Shown here: in pieces, positions 22,269 to 33,290 of the stretch
Layout of the letters: the number at the start of each line of letters is the position of its first letter
How positions within the stretch are numbered: the first letter of the stretch is position 1
Source: Diadema setosum
Taxonomy: Eukaryota; Echinodermata; Echinoidea; Diadematoida; Diadematidae
Length of the DNA stretch: 64,000 nucleotides
Direction: 5' to 3'
Assembly: GCF_964275005.1 (NCBI RefSeq)
Contig: NC_092706.1
Location: 23,405,187 to 23,469,186, forward strand
The notes under the pieces: model-generated
What the model was told of the DNA's origin: nothing
The model's input: the letters and a program-made list of their open reading frames with translations, nothing else
The model's database searches: none
Program-made: the position numbers and the translations under genes

Positions 22269-22507
22269 AGAGTTTGTTCGCAAAAAGTCCATTTTTGAAG
22301 ATTTTGAAGTACGGTATCTGTCATAAAGTACTAAATAATACCTTTTGAATGATATATTGGTCACTACATATAAAGGTACATTTTTGAAGTTACGGTCAAA
22401 AGAAGCAAACGTTTTCTTGTTATTCTCTTTATTTTTCTTGACCTTTAATCGCAAGTATCTCCATTTGGCAGATATGGACTTATCGGTTTTTGCGAACAAA
22501 CTCTTCA
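22269..22507. mobile_element. MITE with 'tttgttcgcaaaaa' TIRs (copy at the CCP array edge)
   Basis: The left end 'agtttgttcgcaaaaagtcc' and the right end 'tatcggtttttgcgaacaaa' are inverted. The body includes 'gatatattggtcactacat' and 'ttctctttatttttcttgacc'. The ~240-bp element is flanked on both sides by TA repeats. Related full copies are at 33014-33259, 37327-37577 and 55200-55448. The 3' three-quarters of this copy is included in the tandem amplification that follows. Confidence 0.75.
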
Positions 22508-22509
22508 TG

Positions 22510-22564
<55 letters not shown>

Positions 22565-22899
22565 AATGAATATGTATATCGACTGGATGCAGATTTTGCA
22601 AAGCCATGTTCTGATATTGTACTGGAAAAAAAGGGGGAAGAGACAATTTGTCATGTAGTAATGTGCATGTTATAATGTTGTCGACAATCAATTAAGAATG
22701 AATTGAGAATCGCGTTTTGCTAAAACAAAGTCAACATCTATAAGTCACTATTCATATAAACATCATTGATCGGTATTATTTTATTCATTTTTATTTTTCA
22801 ATTACAAAAATCCAAGTGATTGTACACGTAAAATTCATAACACAGCAGTTTTTGGTGGATTAAAATCATTTTTGTCTGTTTTTTAACTCTTCTTTCCAG

Positions 22900-23115
22900 C
22901 TAACGAGTCAAACTGTGATCACCCTGGTAACATATCTCATGGAAAATGGAATTTAATCACCACACGGCTTGGATCTACGGTCAGCTTAGAGTGTGATGAA
23001 GGTTACATCCTCAATGGTAGTGCAACGTTGCAATGTGTGAGGTCATCTGACTATGGCCGATCGACGCGCCAACTAGTTTGGAACGCATCGACTCCTTCTT
23101 GCCAAGCAGTCAAGA
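22900..23115 (+). CDS. Sushi/CCP domain exon, copy 1
   Basis: The exon follows 'ttttaactcttctttccag' and ends before 'gtaaat'; it is 216 bases (72 codons) and phase 1-1. It encodes one complement control protein (sushi) domain with four cysteines (SNCDHPG, SLECDEGYIL, TLQCV, PSCQAV) and the usual tryptophan (QLVWNAS) before the last cysteine. Such domains bind proteins or carbohydrates on extracellular receptors. The phase joins it to the SMB exon upstream and to the next sushi exon downstream. Confidence 0.9.
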
Positions 23116-23778
23116 GTAAATCAATGACTGTCTCGTTTATAACCAAAAGATGAACTTTACTCATCTAAATCATTCTTGCTCACAAGTTCGACAAAATGCA
23201 CAAACTGAAGCCCTAGTCACTGACGCCTATCATGAAAAGAAAACAACTGATACGGTATTTGTTCCACAGCCGTAAATACTGTATAGATGTCTGTTCTAAG
23301 TTGCGGGTTTTGAATGAAAATTTATGTTTAGCTTTTGGGTTTCTTTATCAGTTGAAGCTATTAGGTATAAAATGTTTATTTCACCAGATGTCACTGTTGC
23401 TGACAATGAGAAATTAATTAAGTGAATGAAGTTTGTTCTTGTTGCGAAATTATTTGAATGGTGTATCAACGTATTCGTTTATCGTTATCCGATGAGAAAA
23501 ACCTGACTTTTTATACTGTTCACTTATGTGTTACTTTGCTTTTTGTGTTAAACAATGTCTTTATGATAGTTTTATGTTACTTACTTGATTGGAGTGCATA
23601 AAGTACTAAATAATACCTTTTGAATGATATATTGGTCACTACATATAAAGGTACATTTTTGAAGTTACGGTCAAAAGAAGCAAACGTTTTCTTGTTATTC
23701 TCTTTATTTTTCTTGACCTTTAATCGCAAGTATTTCCATTTGGCAGATATGGACTTATCGGTTTTTGCGAACAAACTC

Positions 23779-23814
<36 letters not shown>

Positions 23815-24149
23815 AATGAATATGTATATCGACTGGATGCAGATTGTGCAAAGCCATGTTCTGATATTGTACTGGAAAAAAAGGGGGAAGAGACAATTTG
23901 TCATGTAGTAATGTGCATGTTATAATGTTGTCGACAATCAATTAAGAATGAATTGAGAATCGCGTTTTGCCAAAACAAAGTCAACATCTATAAGTCACTA
24001 TTCATATGAACATCATTGATCGGTATTATTTTATTCATTTTTATTTTTCAATTACAAAAATCCAAGTGATTGTACACGTAAAATTCATAACACAGCAGGT
24101 TTTGGTGGATTAAAATCATTTTTGTCTGTTTTTTAACTCTTCTTTCCAG

Positions 24150-24365
24150 CTAACGAGTCAAACTGTGATCACCCTGGTAACATATCTCATGGAAAATGGA
24201 ATTTAATCACCACACGGCTTGGATCTACGGTCAGCTTAGAGTGTGATGAAGGTTACATCCTCAATGGTAGTGCAACGTTGCAATGTGTGAGGTCATCTGA
24301 CTATGGCCGATCGACGCGCCAACTAGTTTGGAACGCATCGACTCCTTCTTGCCAAGCAGTCAAGA
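24150..24365 (+). CDS. Sushi/CCP domain exon, copy 2
   Basis: It reads the same as copy 1 across the exon, with the same acceptor, the same 'gtaaat' donor and phase 1-1. The four sushi cysteines, GYIL and VWNAS are present. It lies 1250 bases downstream of copy 1 in the second tandem unit. Whether all copies are included in mature transcripts cannot be seen; the symmetry allows any number. Confidence 0.9.
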
Positions 24366-25034
24366 GTAAATCAATGACTGTCTCGTTTATAACCAAAAGA
24401 TGAACTTTACTCATCTAAATCATTCTTGCTCACAAGTTCGACAAAATGCACAAACTGAAGCCCTAGTCACTGACGCCTATCATGAAAAGAAAACAACTGA
24501 TACGGTATTTGTTCCACAGCCGTAAATACTGTATAGATGTCTGTTCTAAGTTGCGGGTTTTGAATGAAAATTTATGTTTAGCTTTTGGGTTTCTTTATCA
24601 GTTGAAGCTATTAGATATAAAATGTTTATTTCACCAGATGTCACTGTTGCTGACAATGAGAAATTAATTAAGTGAATAAAGTTTGTTCTTGTTGCGAAAT
24701 TATTTGAATGGTGTATCAACGTATTCGTTTATCGTTATCCGATGAGAAAAACCTGACTTTTTATACTGTTCACTTATGTGTTACTTTGCTTTTTGTGTTA
24801 AACAATGTCTTTATAATAGTTTTATGTTACTTACTTGATTGGAGTGCATAAAGTACTAAATAATACCTTTTGAATGATATATTGGTCACTACATATAAAG
24901 GTACATTTTTGAAGTTACGGTCAAAAGAAGCAAACGTTTTCTTGTTATTCTCTTTATTTTTCTTGACCTTTAATCGCAAGTATCTCCATTTGGCAGATAT
25001 GGACTTATCGGTTTTTGCGAACAAACTCTTCATG

Positions 25035-25095
<61 letters not shown>

Positions 25096-25432
25096 CAAAT
25101 GAATATGTATATCGACTGGATGCAGATTTTGCAAAGCCATGTTCTGATATTGTACTGGAAAAAAAGGGGGAAGAGACAATTTGTCATGTAGTAATGTGCA
25201 TGTTATAATGTTGTCGACAATCAATTAAGAATGAATTGAGAATCGCGTTTTGCCAAAACAAAGTCAACATCTATAAGTCACTATTCATATAAACATCATT
25301 GATCGGTATTATTTTATTCATTTTTATTTTTCAATTACAAAAATCCAAGTGATTGTACACGTAAAATTCATAACACAGCAGTTTTTGGTGGATTAAAATC
25401 ATTTTTGTCTGTTTTTTAACTCTTCTTTCCAG

Positions 25433-25648
25433 CTAACGAGTCAAACTGTGATCACCCTGGTAACATATCTCATGGAAAATGGAATTTAATCACCACACGG
25501 CTTGGATCTACGGTCAGCTTAGAGTGTGATGAAGGTTACATCCTCAATGGTAGTGCAACGTTGCAATGTGTGAGGTCATCTGACTATGGCCGATCGACGC
25601 GCCAACTAGTTTGGAACGCATCGACTCCTTCTTGCCAAGCAGTCAAGA
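25433..25648 (+). CDS. Sushi/CCP domain exon, copy 3
   Basis: It is identical in reading to copies 1 and 2, 216 bases, phase 1-1, with acceptor 'ctttccag' and donor 'gtaaat'. The whole unit around it has the longest (TA)n run of the four. The sushi signature ECDEGYIL and the terminal PSC are intact. Confidence 0.9.
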
Positions 25649-26317
25649 GTAAATCAATGACTGTCTCGTTTATAACCAAAAGATGAACTTTACTCATTTA
25701 AATCATTCTTGCTCACAAGTTCGACAAAATGCACAAACTGAAGCCCTAGTCACTGACGCCTATCATGAAAAGAAAACAACTGATACGGTATTTGTTCCAC
25801 AGCCGTAAATACTGTATAGATGTCTGTTCTAAGTTGCGGGTTTTGAATGAAACTTTATGTTTAGCTTTTGGGTTTCTTTATCAGTTGAAGCTATTAGGTA
25901 TAAAATGTTTATTTCACCAGATGTCACTGTTGCTGACAATGAGAAATTAATTAAGTGAATAAAGTTTGTTCTTGTTGCGAAATTATTTGAATGGTGTATC
26001 AACGTATTCGTTTATCGTTATCCGATGAGAAAAACCTGACTTTTTATACTGTTCACTTATGTGTTACTTTGCTTTTTGTGTTAAACAATGTCTTTATAAT
26101 AGTTTTATGTTACTTACTTGATTGGAGTGCATAAAGTACTAAATAATACCTTTTGAATGATATATTGGTCACTACATATAAAGGTACATTTTTGAAGTTA
26201 CGGTCAAAAGAAGCAAACGTTTTCTTGTTATTCTCTTTATTTTTCTTGACCTTTAATCGCAAGTATCTCCATTTGGCAGATATGGACTTATCGGTTTTTG
26301 CGAACAAACTCTTCATG

Positions 26318-26366
<49 letters not shown>

Positions 26367-26703
26367 CAAATGAATATGTATATCGACTGGATGCAGATTT
26401 TGCAAAGCCATGTTCTGATATTGTACTGGAAAAAAAGGGGGAAGAGACAATTTGTCATGTAGTAATGTGCATGTTATAATGTTGTCGACAATCAATTAAG
26501 AATGAATTGAGAATCGCGTTTTGCCAAAACAAAGTCAACATCTATAAGTCACTATTCATATAAACATCATTGATCGGTATTATTTTATTCATTTTTATTT
26601 TTCAATTACAAAAATCCAAGTGATTGTACACGTAAAATTCATAACACAGCAGTTTTTGGTGGATTAAAATCATTTTTGTCTGTTTTTTAACTCTTCTTTC
26701 CAG

Positions 26704-26919
26704 CTAACGAGTCAAACTGTGATCACCCTGGTAACATATCTCATGGAAAATGGAATTTAATCACCACACGGCTTGGATCTACGGTCAGCTTAGAGTGTGA
26801 TGAAGGTTACATCCTCAATGGTAGTGCAACGTTGCAATGTGTGAGGTCATCTGACTATGGCCGATCGACGCGCCAACTAGTTTGGAACGCATCGACTCCT
26901 TCTTGCCAAGCAGTCAAGA
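26704..26919 (+). CDS. Sushi/CCP domain exon, copy 4
   Basis: This is the last sushi exon, identical in reading to the others, phase 1-1. Its phase 1 donor matches the acceptor of the transmembrane exon 517 bases downstream. The tandem unit ends at 27400, where the sequence switches from the repeated 'gattggagtgc' junction to the unique intron before the transmembrane exon. Confidence 0.9.
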
Positions 26920-27435
26920 GTAAATCAATGACTGTCTCGTTTATAACCAAAAGATGAACTTTACTCATTTAAATCATTCTTGCTCACAAGTTCGACAAAA
27001 TGCACAAACTGAAGCCCTAGTCACTGACGCCTATCATGAAAAGAAAACAACTGATACGGTATTTGTTCCACAGCCGTAAATACTGTATAGATGTCTGTTC
27101 TAAGTTGCGGGTTTTGAATGAAAATTTATGTTTAGCTTTTGGGTTTCTTTATCAGTTGAAGCTATTAGGTATAAAATGTTTATTTCACCAGATGTCAATG
27201 TTGCTGACAATGAGAAATTAATTAAGTGAATGAAGTTTGTTCTTGTTGCGAAATTATTTGAATGGTGTATCAACATATTCGTTTATCGTTATCCGATGAG
27301 AAAAACCTGACTTTTTATACTGTTCACTTATGTGTTACTTTGCTTTTTGTGTTAAACAATGTCTTTATGATAGTTTTGTGTTACTTACTTGATTGGAGTG
27401 CTTACGATATTCAATTTCTCATCATCATGTTGCAG

Positions 27436-27560
27436 GACGGGGCGGATGGATTCGAACTGTGGTTATAACATGTTCGACAATTATCGGATTACTTATCGCA
27501 ACCCTCCTGATCTATATTTTTCGAAAGTGTAGGAATGAATGTTGCTGCACTTCTACTAAG
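27436..27560 (+). CDS. Transmembrane exon (plus gene)
   Basis: The exon runs from 'catgttgcag' to the donor 'actaag|gtaaga', 125 bases, phase 1 in and phase 0 out. It encodes a short Gly/Arg juxtamembrane stretch (RGGWIR), then about 22 hydrophobic residues including STIIGLLIATLLIYIF. A basic, cysteine-rich stop-transfer follows (RKCRNECCCTSTK). The order implies a type I single-pass receptor with the sushi domains outside. The cysteine cluster next to the membrane could be palmitoylated, which is inference. Confidence 0.85.
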
Positions 27561-27607
27561 GTAAGAAGTTTCTTCACTAACTCCAACTAACTCGTGTGCA
27601 CGTCAGG

Positions 27608-27917
27608 AGACCGACACCCACGAGTCATACAGCCCACGAGTCATAGAGCTCACGAGTCATACAGCCCATGAGTTATACAGCTCACGAGTCATAGTACAGC
27701 CCATGAGTTCGACACTAAGCTAACAAGTCCCACGAGATCGACACATTAAGTCCCGTGTTATATCTGTTGAACTCGCTGTTTTTACCTAGTGTCGAACTCA
27801 TGGGCTTTATTTGCCTAGTGTCGAACTCATGGGCTGTATGACTCGTGAGCTGTATGACCCATGGACCTCTTTTCAATATCGAACTCGTGGGCTGTATGAC
27901 TCGTGGGTGTTGGTCTT
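27608..27917. mobile_element. Foldback element of 'cacgagtcatacagccc' repeats
   Basis: The left half has several direct copies of 'cacgagtcatacagccc' and its variants, and the right half has the reverse complement 'gggctgtatgactcgtg'. The outer ends 'agaccgacaccc' and 'gggtgttggtct' are also inverted. This ~310-bp foldback sits in the intron between the transmembrane and tail exons. It is non-coding. Confidence 0.7.
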
Positions 27918-28236
27918 GTGGGATTACCCCGCTAACTCTAGCTGTTATAGATTGATATCTTCAGTCACACTGTCATCATTCTCGAGCGTCAGTCAAACAA
28001 CCATTCCCTCTTGCAAATAGTCGGCACATAGTGCGTTCGATTGTTGACAAATGTGCGACGAATTTTCTTAAAATTAATTTTTGTTGTTATTGTCATTAAG
28101 ATATAAAACAACGCCTATGGAAAGCTCTTTTTTTTTTTTTTTTTACTTGTGGTTGCACACGAATATAGTCATGTGTTTTTGTTAGGAATCATAACAATGA
28201 TTCAAGTTCTTTGAACACTGTTATTCCTCTCTGCAG

Positions 28237-28614
28237 AATCACACTCCTGGAACAAAAATGAGAAGTTCGACAGACACCAGCTCACTGCCTCTCCGTGACA
28301 TCGATAGGCAAAGATGTGAAGACGTTATTAATGCCAGGAAAGCGGTAACCATGGACATTTCAGGTACCGTGAAGAAGAAAAACGGAGAGCACGTCACATC
28401 TGCTCAGTCGACAAATATCGACAGAGATGGAAAGAGTACGACCGATGAAGACGGCCACTTGATTCCAGTACCTGCAGATGACACTACAGGATCCAGAAAC
28501 GTTCTGTCACGAATTTACGAAGAGATTCCCGTATCTTCCGACCAATTCTCCCAAGAACCGCATTATGTCAACGAGTTAGCGAATAGACGTACGATCGGAA
28601 GACGCAATCCTTGA
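28237..28614 (+). CDS. Cytoplasmic tail exon with YEEI and YVNE motifs (plus gene)
   Basis: The exon starts after 'cctctctgcag' in phase 0, matching the transmembrane exon. It is open for 125 codons to TGA at 28612-28614. The tail is hydrophilic and contains DEDGHLIPVPADD, SRIYEEIPVSS and EPHYVNELAN. YEEI is the classical preferred ligand of Src-family SH2 domains, and pYxN is the Grb2 SH2 motif. The two tyrosines are separated by 16 residues, so this is not a canonical ITAM. Signalling through SH2 proteins is inferred from motifs alone. No catalytic or known death or TIR domain is seen. Confidence 0.85.
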   Translation, partial: NHTPGTKMRSSTDTSSLPLRDIDRQRCEDVINARKAVTMDISGTVKKKNGEHVTSAQSTNIDRDGKSTTDEDGHLIPVPADDTTGSRNVLSRIYEEIPVSSDQFSQEPHYVNELANRRTIGRRNP

Positions 28615-28884
28615 GTCATGGATGGACATGCTCCGCTATATCCTGTATCAACAAACTAATTAAGGCAACAACAAAAAAAAAAAAAAACTCAAGATGGATG
28701 AGGATGGTTACCCTATGCTCCAAGCAAATGCTGGTGAATTTACTGAAGATCAATATCCTGCTAAGGGCTGCTTGCCTTCCAACCAAATCCCATTGTATGA
28801 AAATGAGATTTTTCGAAGGAAAGGGTTTCACATCTCTCAAGATCATCCGAATCCATCGATGTACGAGAGTATTTCTAATAACTG
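28615..28884 (+). pseudogene. Coding-like extension of the tail after the stop codon
   Basis: Directly after the TGA the same frame continues VMDGHAPLYPVSTN before a second stop at 28657. After an A run (28671-28687), a different frame is open for 63 codons. It begins MDEDGYPML and contains PLYENEIF and SMYESISNN before a stop. The DEDG-aromatic motif echoes DEDGHLIP of the upstream tail. It may be a remnant of a longer ancestral tail broken by a nonsense change and a frameshift at the A run, or an alternative terminal exon. Assembly errors at the homopolymer are also possible. Confidence 0.45.
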
Positions 28885-28899
28885 AAAGCTTTGAAGAAA

Positions 28900-29850
28900 A
28901 TTGAAGTCATGATCTCATAGAAGAATTCGATCAAGTCAAATCAAGTCAAATCAATTCAAATCCTAAAGAGATTTAATTACGTACTCTTGATTTCGTTATT
29001 GTTTTTGATCTACTTCTGGTCCTCGAAGGCCAAAAAAAAAAAGGTTAAATAAAGATAAAAGAAACCATCGACAATCAGTTTCCAAAAGTGTCCTTAACTG
29101 AAACATATCTACAAGATTTCTTCCACAAAATTAAACAATTCAACAAATTTAATTTTGGAGGGTTTTCTTCCACAATTAATGCATTCTAAGAAAATCTGAA
29201 TATTCTTTCGTTTTAATTCTTTGGAACCCAACCGTGTTTTTTTGCATCAACTGCATTATTGCAAATGGATCATTTTAAGTCTGGGATACTTAAATGGCAT
29301 TGTTTACCATTGGGAGCAGTAATTTAAGAAATGTTTGAATTATCATATTTGATGCTAGTTGTATCACAAAACATCCTATCATATAAACATTTCACAAAAG
29401 TCTAAAATATAAGGAGATATTACTATTTTTGTCACTAAACCATAACTGTAGACGGTTTAGTCTACAAACAATTTTATTGTAACTATTGCTCACATTTTGT
29501 ATATCTAACAACACTTTACATCGATAATGATAATAATTGAAATTTTTACATTGGTTGTTTATTTCAATAATTCACATTTTAGAACTATTTTGAAGCACTA
29601 ATGCTGGGTTTTTGTTTCATCTGCAAATGGTAAAAATAATGCCTTTAAATCGCATGAAGGATTTCTTCATTTTTATTATTGTTTTTTTTTTCTCACTAAT
29701 TCAATGATTTGACTGTTTGATGAGATTTACTTGCAAATTGAATAGAAGTGCGTGATCTTTGACAGGGAAAGCAACAATTTATAAAGGGACGATTTCATGT
29801 AAGTTTCCTCTTGAGTGATAGACGACTACATCTCATTCCAACACATGTGT
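28900..29850. other. AT-rich stretch without recognised features
   Basis: Apart from the candidate polyadenylation signal and short 'tcaagtcaaa' repeats near 28930, no domain, TIR or tandem structure was seen. It probably holds the 3' UTR of the plus gene and the spacer beyond. Confidence 0.4.
29048..29053 (+). promoter_or_regulatory. Candidate polyadenylation signal AATAAA
   Basis: An AATAAA hexamer in 'ggttaaataaagataaaag' lies about 430 bases after the plus-gene stop codon. It is the first consensus signal noted downstream, and A/T-rich DNA makes chance occurrence likely. Confidence 0.35.
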
Positions 29851-29852
29851 GA

Positions 29853-30732
29853 ATGTATCATATACATAGATATCCGACTCGTCATTCTAATGAATTTCAT
29901 TTACCTTTAACCAGAACTATATTCACTCAATCCACATTTACTTTTGTTGGACCAAAATTTTGGAATAGCCTTAGTGATAATTTAAAAACGGCCCCAAGTT
30001 TGAATTGTTTTAAAGTTAAGTTAAAGAATCTTTTTTTAGATACTTATAAAAATTCATTTGAACGTCATCATTAAATATATATATATTTCACATTTTAATT
30101 AAAAAGGTCAAATTTTGTTGAATTTTTAATGATTTCAGAATTACTGGAATATTCACTCTCAATTTTCCCTTCATACTTTGCGTATGCCTTAGCGGTTCCG
30201 TTCACTCTTCACTTCTTGTCTTCTCAATCGACATAGTTCTTTCTTCTATTTTCCAACCATATTATATCTTTTTTTCTTTTTCTTTTTCTTCATCTCTCTA
30301 TCTTTTTTTCCCCGTTCTATATTCTGCATGACAGCGACGTAGTGTTTGGATTTGTCTGGGTGTCTGTCTAGGGCTAGTTAGGTTTTTATACGTAATTTGT
30401 GTAATTCATTTTTGTAAATTGAATTTCGTGTACAAAAGTAAAATATCAATGATATCTTATGTATATTTTGTTTTACTATGTTGGGGGGAATGCACCCTAC
30501 AAGCATTGCTTCTTCAGCATTCCTCCCCATCTCCTGCATTTTCTAAACTTCAAAATGTTTCGTGTTTTTTTTTCACCCTATCATTTGTTTTTCCTTAAAT
30601 ATCATACTTCATATTTTGTAATTGTTGACACATTATGTACTTATGTTTTATGTGCCCCCCCCCCAAAAAAAAAAAAATGTATTTACAAGTTCTGTTAGAG
30701 ATGGAAAAAATAAATGAATGAATGAATGAATT
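29853..30732 (+). pseudogene. 3' fragment of a LINE
   Basis: A 73-codon frame reads RYPTRHSNEF, then FVGPKFWNSLSDNLK and FKVKLKNLF. This is the conserved extreme C-terminus of CR1/L2-like reverse transcriptases. It is followed by ~650 bp of T-rich 3' UTR and an (AATG)n tail at ~30710-30732. Severe 5' truncation is usual for LINE copies. Confidence 0.75.
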
Positions 30733-30891
30733 GTGTCATATTCAATGTTCCGGTATCATTATTAGGTACATGCTGAATCTAGAATGAAAATAAAGAAGAA
30801 CGTTTATCACGTATAACGACAGATAATGCACACTATCATAATATTTAAAGCAGATAGTTGCTATAAATGCGGCAAGCAGATACCAATATGA

Positions 30892-32042
30892 CGGCGGATA
30901 GTTGGCTCAGTCGGTAGCGCGTCTGTCTCACGATCCTAAGGAGCCGGGATCGAACCCGAGTCTGGACTGAGCAATGTTGTGTGTAATCATACCGTTCCCT
31001 CTAGCACGAGGCAAAACACTCTGTCCCTCGGATAGGACATAAAATGGAGGTCCCGTGTGTGAGAGCGTCACAACTCATGCACGTAAAAAATCCCGCTTCA
31101 TTCATTCATCGCAAAGAGCACAGTGTATCACCCCTAAATGTAATATCAACGCTAAATGTAATATCTACCCTAAATGTAATACACCTTAACCCTAAATGTA
31201 ATAACAACCCTAAATGTAATACATTTTAACGCTAAATGTAATAATCGAGTCAACCTTTAATGTAATACATTTTAACCCTAAATGCAATAACCGGAGACAA
31301 CCCTAAATGTAATAAGAACCCTAAATGTAATACATGTCAACCCTAAATGTAATATCGACCCTAAATGTAATACTTTTTAGCCCTAAATGTAATACCGACG
31401 CTAAATGTAATACATCTTAACACTAAATGTAATATCGACCCTAACTGTAATACACCTTAACCCTAAATGTAATAACGACCCTAAATGTAATACATTTCAA
31501 CCCTAATTATGTAATAACGACCCTAAATGTAATACATTTTAAAGCTAAATGTAATAACAATCCTAAATGTAATTCATATCAACCCTATCAAATGTAATAC
31601 ATCGTAATGCTTAATGTAATTACAACCCTAGATTTAACACACCACATTATAGGGAGTGTAACCAACGCAAAATACTGGGCAAAAGGACAGAGGTATAGGG
31701 GATATGACGCAACTTTCTATAGCAGTCAAGAGCAGCAATAGTTGCTTAAATTTGTTTTTGTTGTTTTCCCAGGTAAAAATCACACATGCAATTGCTTTGC
31801 TTGCTGCAAAGTTAATTAGGTCCAATTGACATAGTCTTTAAATCTATTACCTTTAGGCCTATTATACAATCACACAAACATTTTGTATTCCAATCTTCAT
31901 TCAGTGTTCATGATTGTTTACAGTTTTGTTGAAAAAGAAAACAAAATGGGCAAGCTTTGCAAGGATATTCTGAATATGGGATATCCAGCCATCTTCTCAG
32001 ATGGAAATGAACAAACAAACAAACGAACAAACAAACAAACAT
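30892..32042 (+). mobile_element. tRNA-derived SINE split by a minisatellite element
   Basis: From 30892, 'agttggctcagtcggtagcg' (A box) and 'gatcgaacccgagtc' (B box) match the SINE copies at 51.6 and 52.1 kb as far as 'catcgcaaagagca' at ~31120. The SINE resumes near 31972 with 'atatccagccatcttctcag' and ends in an (AAAC)n-like tail at ~32042. The middle part of the SINE is missing and replaced by the element listed next. The 5' head resembles a tRNA, but no complete tRNA gene is claimed. Confidence 0.75.
31123..31972 (+). mobile_element. Minisatellite-bearing element, copy 1
   Basis: It starts 'tgtatcacccctaaatgtaa' and carries about 30 copies of a 15-18 bp motif, 'aaccctaaatgtaatac' or '..aataacg', up to ~31640. 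About 330 bp of unique sequence follows ('gagtgtaaccaacgcaaaat' to 'aaggatattctgaat'). Copy 2 at 60428-61435 has the same start, the same repeat motif and the same unique part, so the minisatellite travels with the flank. No ORF is conserved. The superfamily is unknown. Confidence 0.7.
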
Positions 32043-33013
32043 TTCATGGCATGAGCGATATCTTGTTCAATCCCTATTTTCTGACACTCTTTCCTTCTTT
32101 ATGATGCCCTTTCAAAACCTGTATGACTTCTCTATCCTCTGTGTTTTTTTTTTTCTGTCACGTACTTCTTCATTTACCTTTAAACTTCCGTTCATGTACA
32201 ATTAAAAGTATGGTGAAACTTTGCGCAATTTAAAGGCTGATTGTGTATTATACAATATTGCGATATGCTATTTTAGTTTTTGATTTCTGATGTCATGTTC
32301 ACATTAATGTTCTTCAATAATTGCAAATATGTATAGCTGTCGATTGTGTCACATCTCTCCCTTTCTTTCATCTTTTTTTTTTCCGTCTCAAGTTACCGGT
32401 AGTCTCTTCTCTTCTTTTTTTGTATTCCATTTCTTTGATCAATACAGTTTGTAAGTCGACCTAATAGTGACATAATGTAGTTGCTTTGCAAAATTATCAC
32501 TTCAACATTCATCGAATGTGTAATAGTTGTTAAGAACAATTATTATCTAGAATAAAAACGTGCACTACAGTTACGCTCATAATGAAATGATATTGCTATA
32601 AAGAGATCAGTGTTAGTGTAGTTGCACAATGTGTAAGGTCGAATCCGCCTTCATAACTTTTTTTTTTCCAATACCAATGTGTAACTACGCTGTACAAATC
32701 TGTGTACATTATGTCACTCTCACGTGTGGCGTAGGCGTAGTACTAGAAGTGCATTATACAAACCATTGTTGACTGCTAATGATACTGACTGTATTTACAT
32801 TTATTTTTTGTGTTTTTAAGTCTATTCAAAACACAAACATCATACTAACAGCATCAAACAAATGCTTTGCTGTATAGTTTAGACTGATTAAAAATTTGGA
32901 TGGTGTGTCTTACATCGTGAAACCACATTAAAACTCTTTTGAATGATAGAAAAGGAAATCTAAGCTTCGTGTCATGCGTATTGAAATTAATACAAGTCGT
33001 GTGTGTTGGTGTG
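32043..33013. other. AT-rich stretch without recognised features
   Basis: T-rich sequence with a few poly-T runs. No exon with convincing splice sites and domain similarity, and no repeat family, was identified. Confidence 0.4.
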
Positions 33014-33259
33014 AAGAGTTTGTTTGCAAAAACCGATAAGTCCATATTTGCCAAATGGAGATATTTGCGATGAAAAGTCAAGAAAAATAAAGAGAATAAT
33101 AAGAAAATTTTTGCTTCTTTTGGCCATAACTTCAAAAATGTACCTTTATATGTAGTGACCAATATGTCATTTAAAAGGTATTATTTTTTTACTTTATGAC
33201 AGTAACCGTACTTAAAAATCTTCAAAAATGGACTTATCGGTTTTTGTGAACAAACTCTT
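33014..33259. mobile_element. MITE with 'tttgtttgcaaaaa' TIRs
   Basis: The ends 'agagtttgtttgcaaaaacc' and 'ggtttttgtgaacaaactct' are inverted, followed inward by 'gataagtccat'. The body matches, in reverse orientation, the element at 22269-22507. Unlike the other copies it is not clearly embedded in TA repeats. Confidence 0.75.
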
Positions 33260-33290
33260 GATGTCTTAATATGTATTAAACTTGTTTTTA

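Larger units (their letters stand above)
22322..27400. repeat. Four near-identical tandem units each carrying a sushi exon
   Basis: Units start at 22322, 23597, 24847 and 26130 with 'cataaagtactaaataat', and the last ends at 27400. Their lengths are 1275, 1250, 1283 and 1271 bp. Length differences come mostly from a (TA)n run in each unit; otherwise only scattered single-base changes are seen. Each unit contains most of a MITE, the (TA)n run, one sushi exon and unique intron. Such identity across introns implies very recent amplification or homogenisation. Confidence 0.95.

Noticed and set aside
23232..23417. 61-codon ORF repeated in all four sushi units
   Set aside because: It lies in the intron of each unit, has no domain or splice support, and is repeated only because the unit is.
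22322..27400. Regularly spaced identical blocks resembling a repeat-spacer array
   Set aside because: The units are 1.25 kb, contain an exon and eukaryotic splice sites, and are not CRISPR-like.
31123..31640. CCCTAAA-like motif suggesting an interstitial telomere
   Set aside because: The unit is ~15-18 bp with 'tgtaata' in every copy and belongs to a mobile element found twice; it is not a telomeric hexamer array.
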